Origin: Hanleya hanleyi
Lineage: Eukaryota; Mollusca; Polyplacophora; Lepidopleurida; Hanleyidae
Reading direction: 5' to 3'
Length of the DNA: 64,000 nt
NCBI GenBank assembly: GCA_036873755.1
Contig: JAVTVY010037112.1
Coordinates: forward strand, 62,001 to 126,000
Part shown: positions 63,045 through 64,000 of the stretch, piece after piece
How positions within the stretch are numbered: the first letter of the stretch is position 1
Layout of the letters: the number at the start of each line of letters is the position of its first letter
The notes under the pieces: model-generated
Told to the model about the DNA's origin: nothing
The model's input: the letters and a program-made list of their open reading frames with translations, nothing else
Databases searched by the model: none
Program-made: the position numbers and the translations under genes

Positions 63045-63282
63045 CGATTTCTCAGGAACTGCTGCATTGATCTTTCTCAAATTTGATACACAGGTTCCCC
63101 TTGGGGCCTAGTTGTGCAAGATACCTTTTGTGGTCTGATTCAAAAATCCAATATGGCCACCAGGCGGCCATCTTGGATTTCCAGATGAAACATTGTTGTC
63201 GTGATTTCTCAGGAACTATTCTATGAATCTTTGTCAAATTTGGTACACAGGTTCCCCTTGGGGTCTAGTTGTGCAAGATACC

Positions 63283-64000
63283 ATTTTTTTATATTTTTTT
63301 TTTATTTTTTTTTTTTATTGCATATAAATAATATAATTGTACAGTAGATCATATAAACATCTTATTTACTTCCTCATTCCCACATTCACACCGGTCCTTA
63401 TATCATTCTTGGATATTGCAAAACATCATTTTAAAAGCATAATGTGATCATCAACACGCTGATTTAGCCAGATTTCAATATAGTATGAAATAGAGCCCAT
63501 TTTTTGTTGAATTTATCCATCCTTAATTCTTTTTGTGCTATGTATTTTTCATTGGAGAATTGGTCTATAAATATGTTTAGGAGCGATTTGAAATTGAGTT
63601 CCATTTTTAAGAATTTATTTGTGTAAATATATCTTTTTGTCAAAAGCATCAACGTGTTGATAGCACATTGTTCTTTCCCCCAACCTAATATGATTTTTTC
63701 TTTGTTGATTTCCCCATGTATACCCAATAGCTTTAGCCATTCTTCTAAATGTCCCCAGAGTTTTTTAACTTTTGAACACGAAATAAATATATGCTCGATA
63801 GTTTCTCTTGCACTTAAACAATAGTCACAATTATCGTTGTCTTTGATAGAGATTGTATGTAAAATGGAATTTGTCACCAGTATCCGTTGTAATATTCTGA
63901 ACTGTATATCTCTTAGTTTCGTATAGACTGTACACTCAAAGGGGGTTTTGTGTACAACTTCCCAGTTGATCTGGGACTCGAGATTTAAAATACCTTCCCA
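63283..64000 (-). mobile_element. Second LINE, opposite orientation, running off the window
   Basis: The T-rich run at 63284-63319 is the reverse of a poly(A) tail. The insert interrupts another 157-bp monomer at GCAAGATACC. The other end lies beyond 64000. Confidence 0.85.
63464..64000 (-). CDS. LINE ORF C-terminal part (partial at the right edge)
   Basis: The frame is open from the window edge at 64000 to the stop at 63464. It begins WEGILNLESQINWEVVHKTP, then KLRDIQFRILQRILVTNSIL, CDYCLSARETIEHIFISCSK and ends KFNKKWALFHTILKSG. The WExIL...W..V...PF, RxLQRIL and CxYC...ETIEHIFxxC blocks place it with the same LINE type as the fragment at 10701, but it is a different family from the one at 62306. 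The RT core would lie to the right of the window. Confidence 0.85.
   Translation of the reverse strand, partial: WEGILNLESQINWEVVHKTPFECTVYTKLRDIQFRILQRILVTNSILHTISIKDNDNCDYCLSARETIEHIFISCSKVKKLWGHLEEWLKLLGIHGEINKEKIILGWGKEQCAINTLMLLTKRYIYTNKFLKMELNFKSLLNIFIDQFSNEKYIAQKELRMDKFNKKWALFHTILKSG

Larger units (their letters stand above)
61444..63282 (+). repeat. Satellite-like array 3 (157-bp monomers), split by a LINE
   Basis: The head has a GGGCCGAAGGCCC hairpin and TTGTCCGTCGTC, followed by monomers with CAGGAACTACTGCATGGATC at 61519, 61676, 61833, 61990, 62147, then (after the LINE) 63053 and 63210. The spacing is a constant 157 bp. Core: TTTCTCAAATTTGGTACACA and GGCCACCAGGCGGCCATCTT. Confidence 0.92.

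Noticed and set aside
61010..64000. A further MATE exon for TM13
   Set aside because: Only MITE, satellite and LINE sequence is present.

Overview
The window is eukaryotic nuclear DNA from an animal, most probably a marine invertebrate such as a mollusc or another lophotrochozoan; the exact taxon cannot be fixed from sequence alone. The signs are GT...AG introns with pyrimidine-rich acceptors, LINE fragments with poly(A) tails, a DIRS-type tyrosine-recombinase retrotransposon, SINE-like repeats ending in TCAC runs, many foldback elements and MITEs, and satellite-like arrays preceded by hairpins and TCCG-type microsatellites. There is no operon structure, and most short open frames are chance frames or frames running through repeats.

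The one host gene I can support is on the + strand and spread over almost the whole window. Nine short exons (9772-9869, 14875-14988, 28749-28816, 30880-30988, 33402-33477, 55317-55386, 57063-57195, 59937-60031, 60934-61009) join in matching phase without a stop. They give about 280 residues of a MATE-family multidrug/toxin exporter (SLC47A type), covering the C-terminal half from TM6 to the tail after TM12. The N-terminal half must lie to the left of the window. The rest of the window is intron or flank packed with repeats.

Region by region: 1-9771 holds foldbacks, minisatellites, GTT and GT microsatellites and a degenerate satellite. 9870-14874 holds a LINE tail, simple repeats and several copies of a TTAA-ended MITE, two of them back to back just before exon 2. 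14989-28748 holds a duplicated 1.5-kb block around one satellite array, a second hairpin-headed array with alternating monomers, and dead RT-element fragments. 28817-33401 (two introns) holds RT-element remnants, a 4 x 51-bp dimeric repeat and a 559-bp palindromic element. 33478-55316 is a 21.8-kb intron, nearly 80% of it made of four near-identical 2.45-kb tandem units (37285-47049) and a 7.4-kb DIRS element (47926-55284) that ends about 32 bp before exon 6. 55387-61009 holds more MITEs, foldbacks and CACGTGAC/TGACGTCA repeats. 61081-64000 holds a truncated MITE, then a 157-bp array split by a LINE insertion with a 9-bp target-site duplication, then a second LINE in the opposite direction that runs off the right edge.

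The DIRS element keeps the full layout (inverted terminal repeats, Gag-like ORF, RT/RNase H ORF, tyrosine recombinase ORF, internal complementary region), but it carries an in-frame stop, a 452-bp offset tandem duplication, a frameshift in RT motif B and an Arg-to-His change at the first catalytic arginine of the recombinase, so it is very likely dead.
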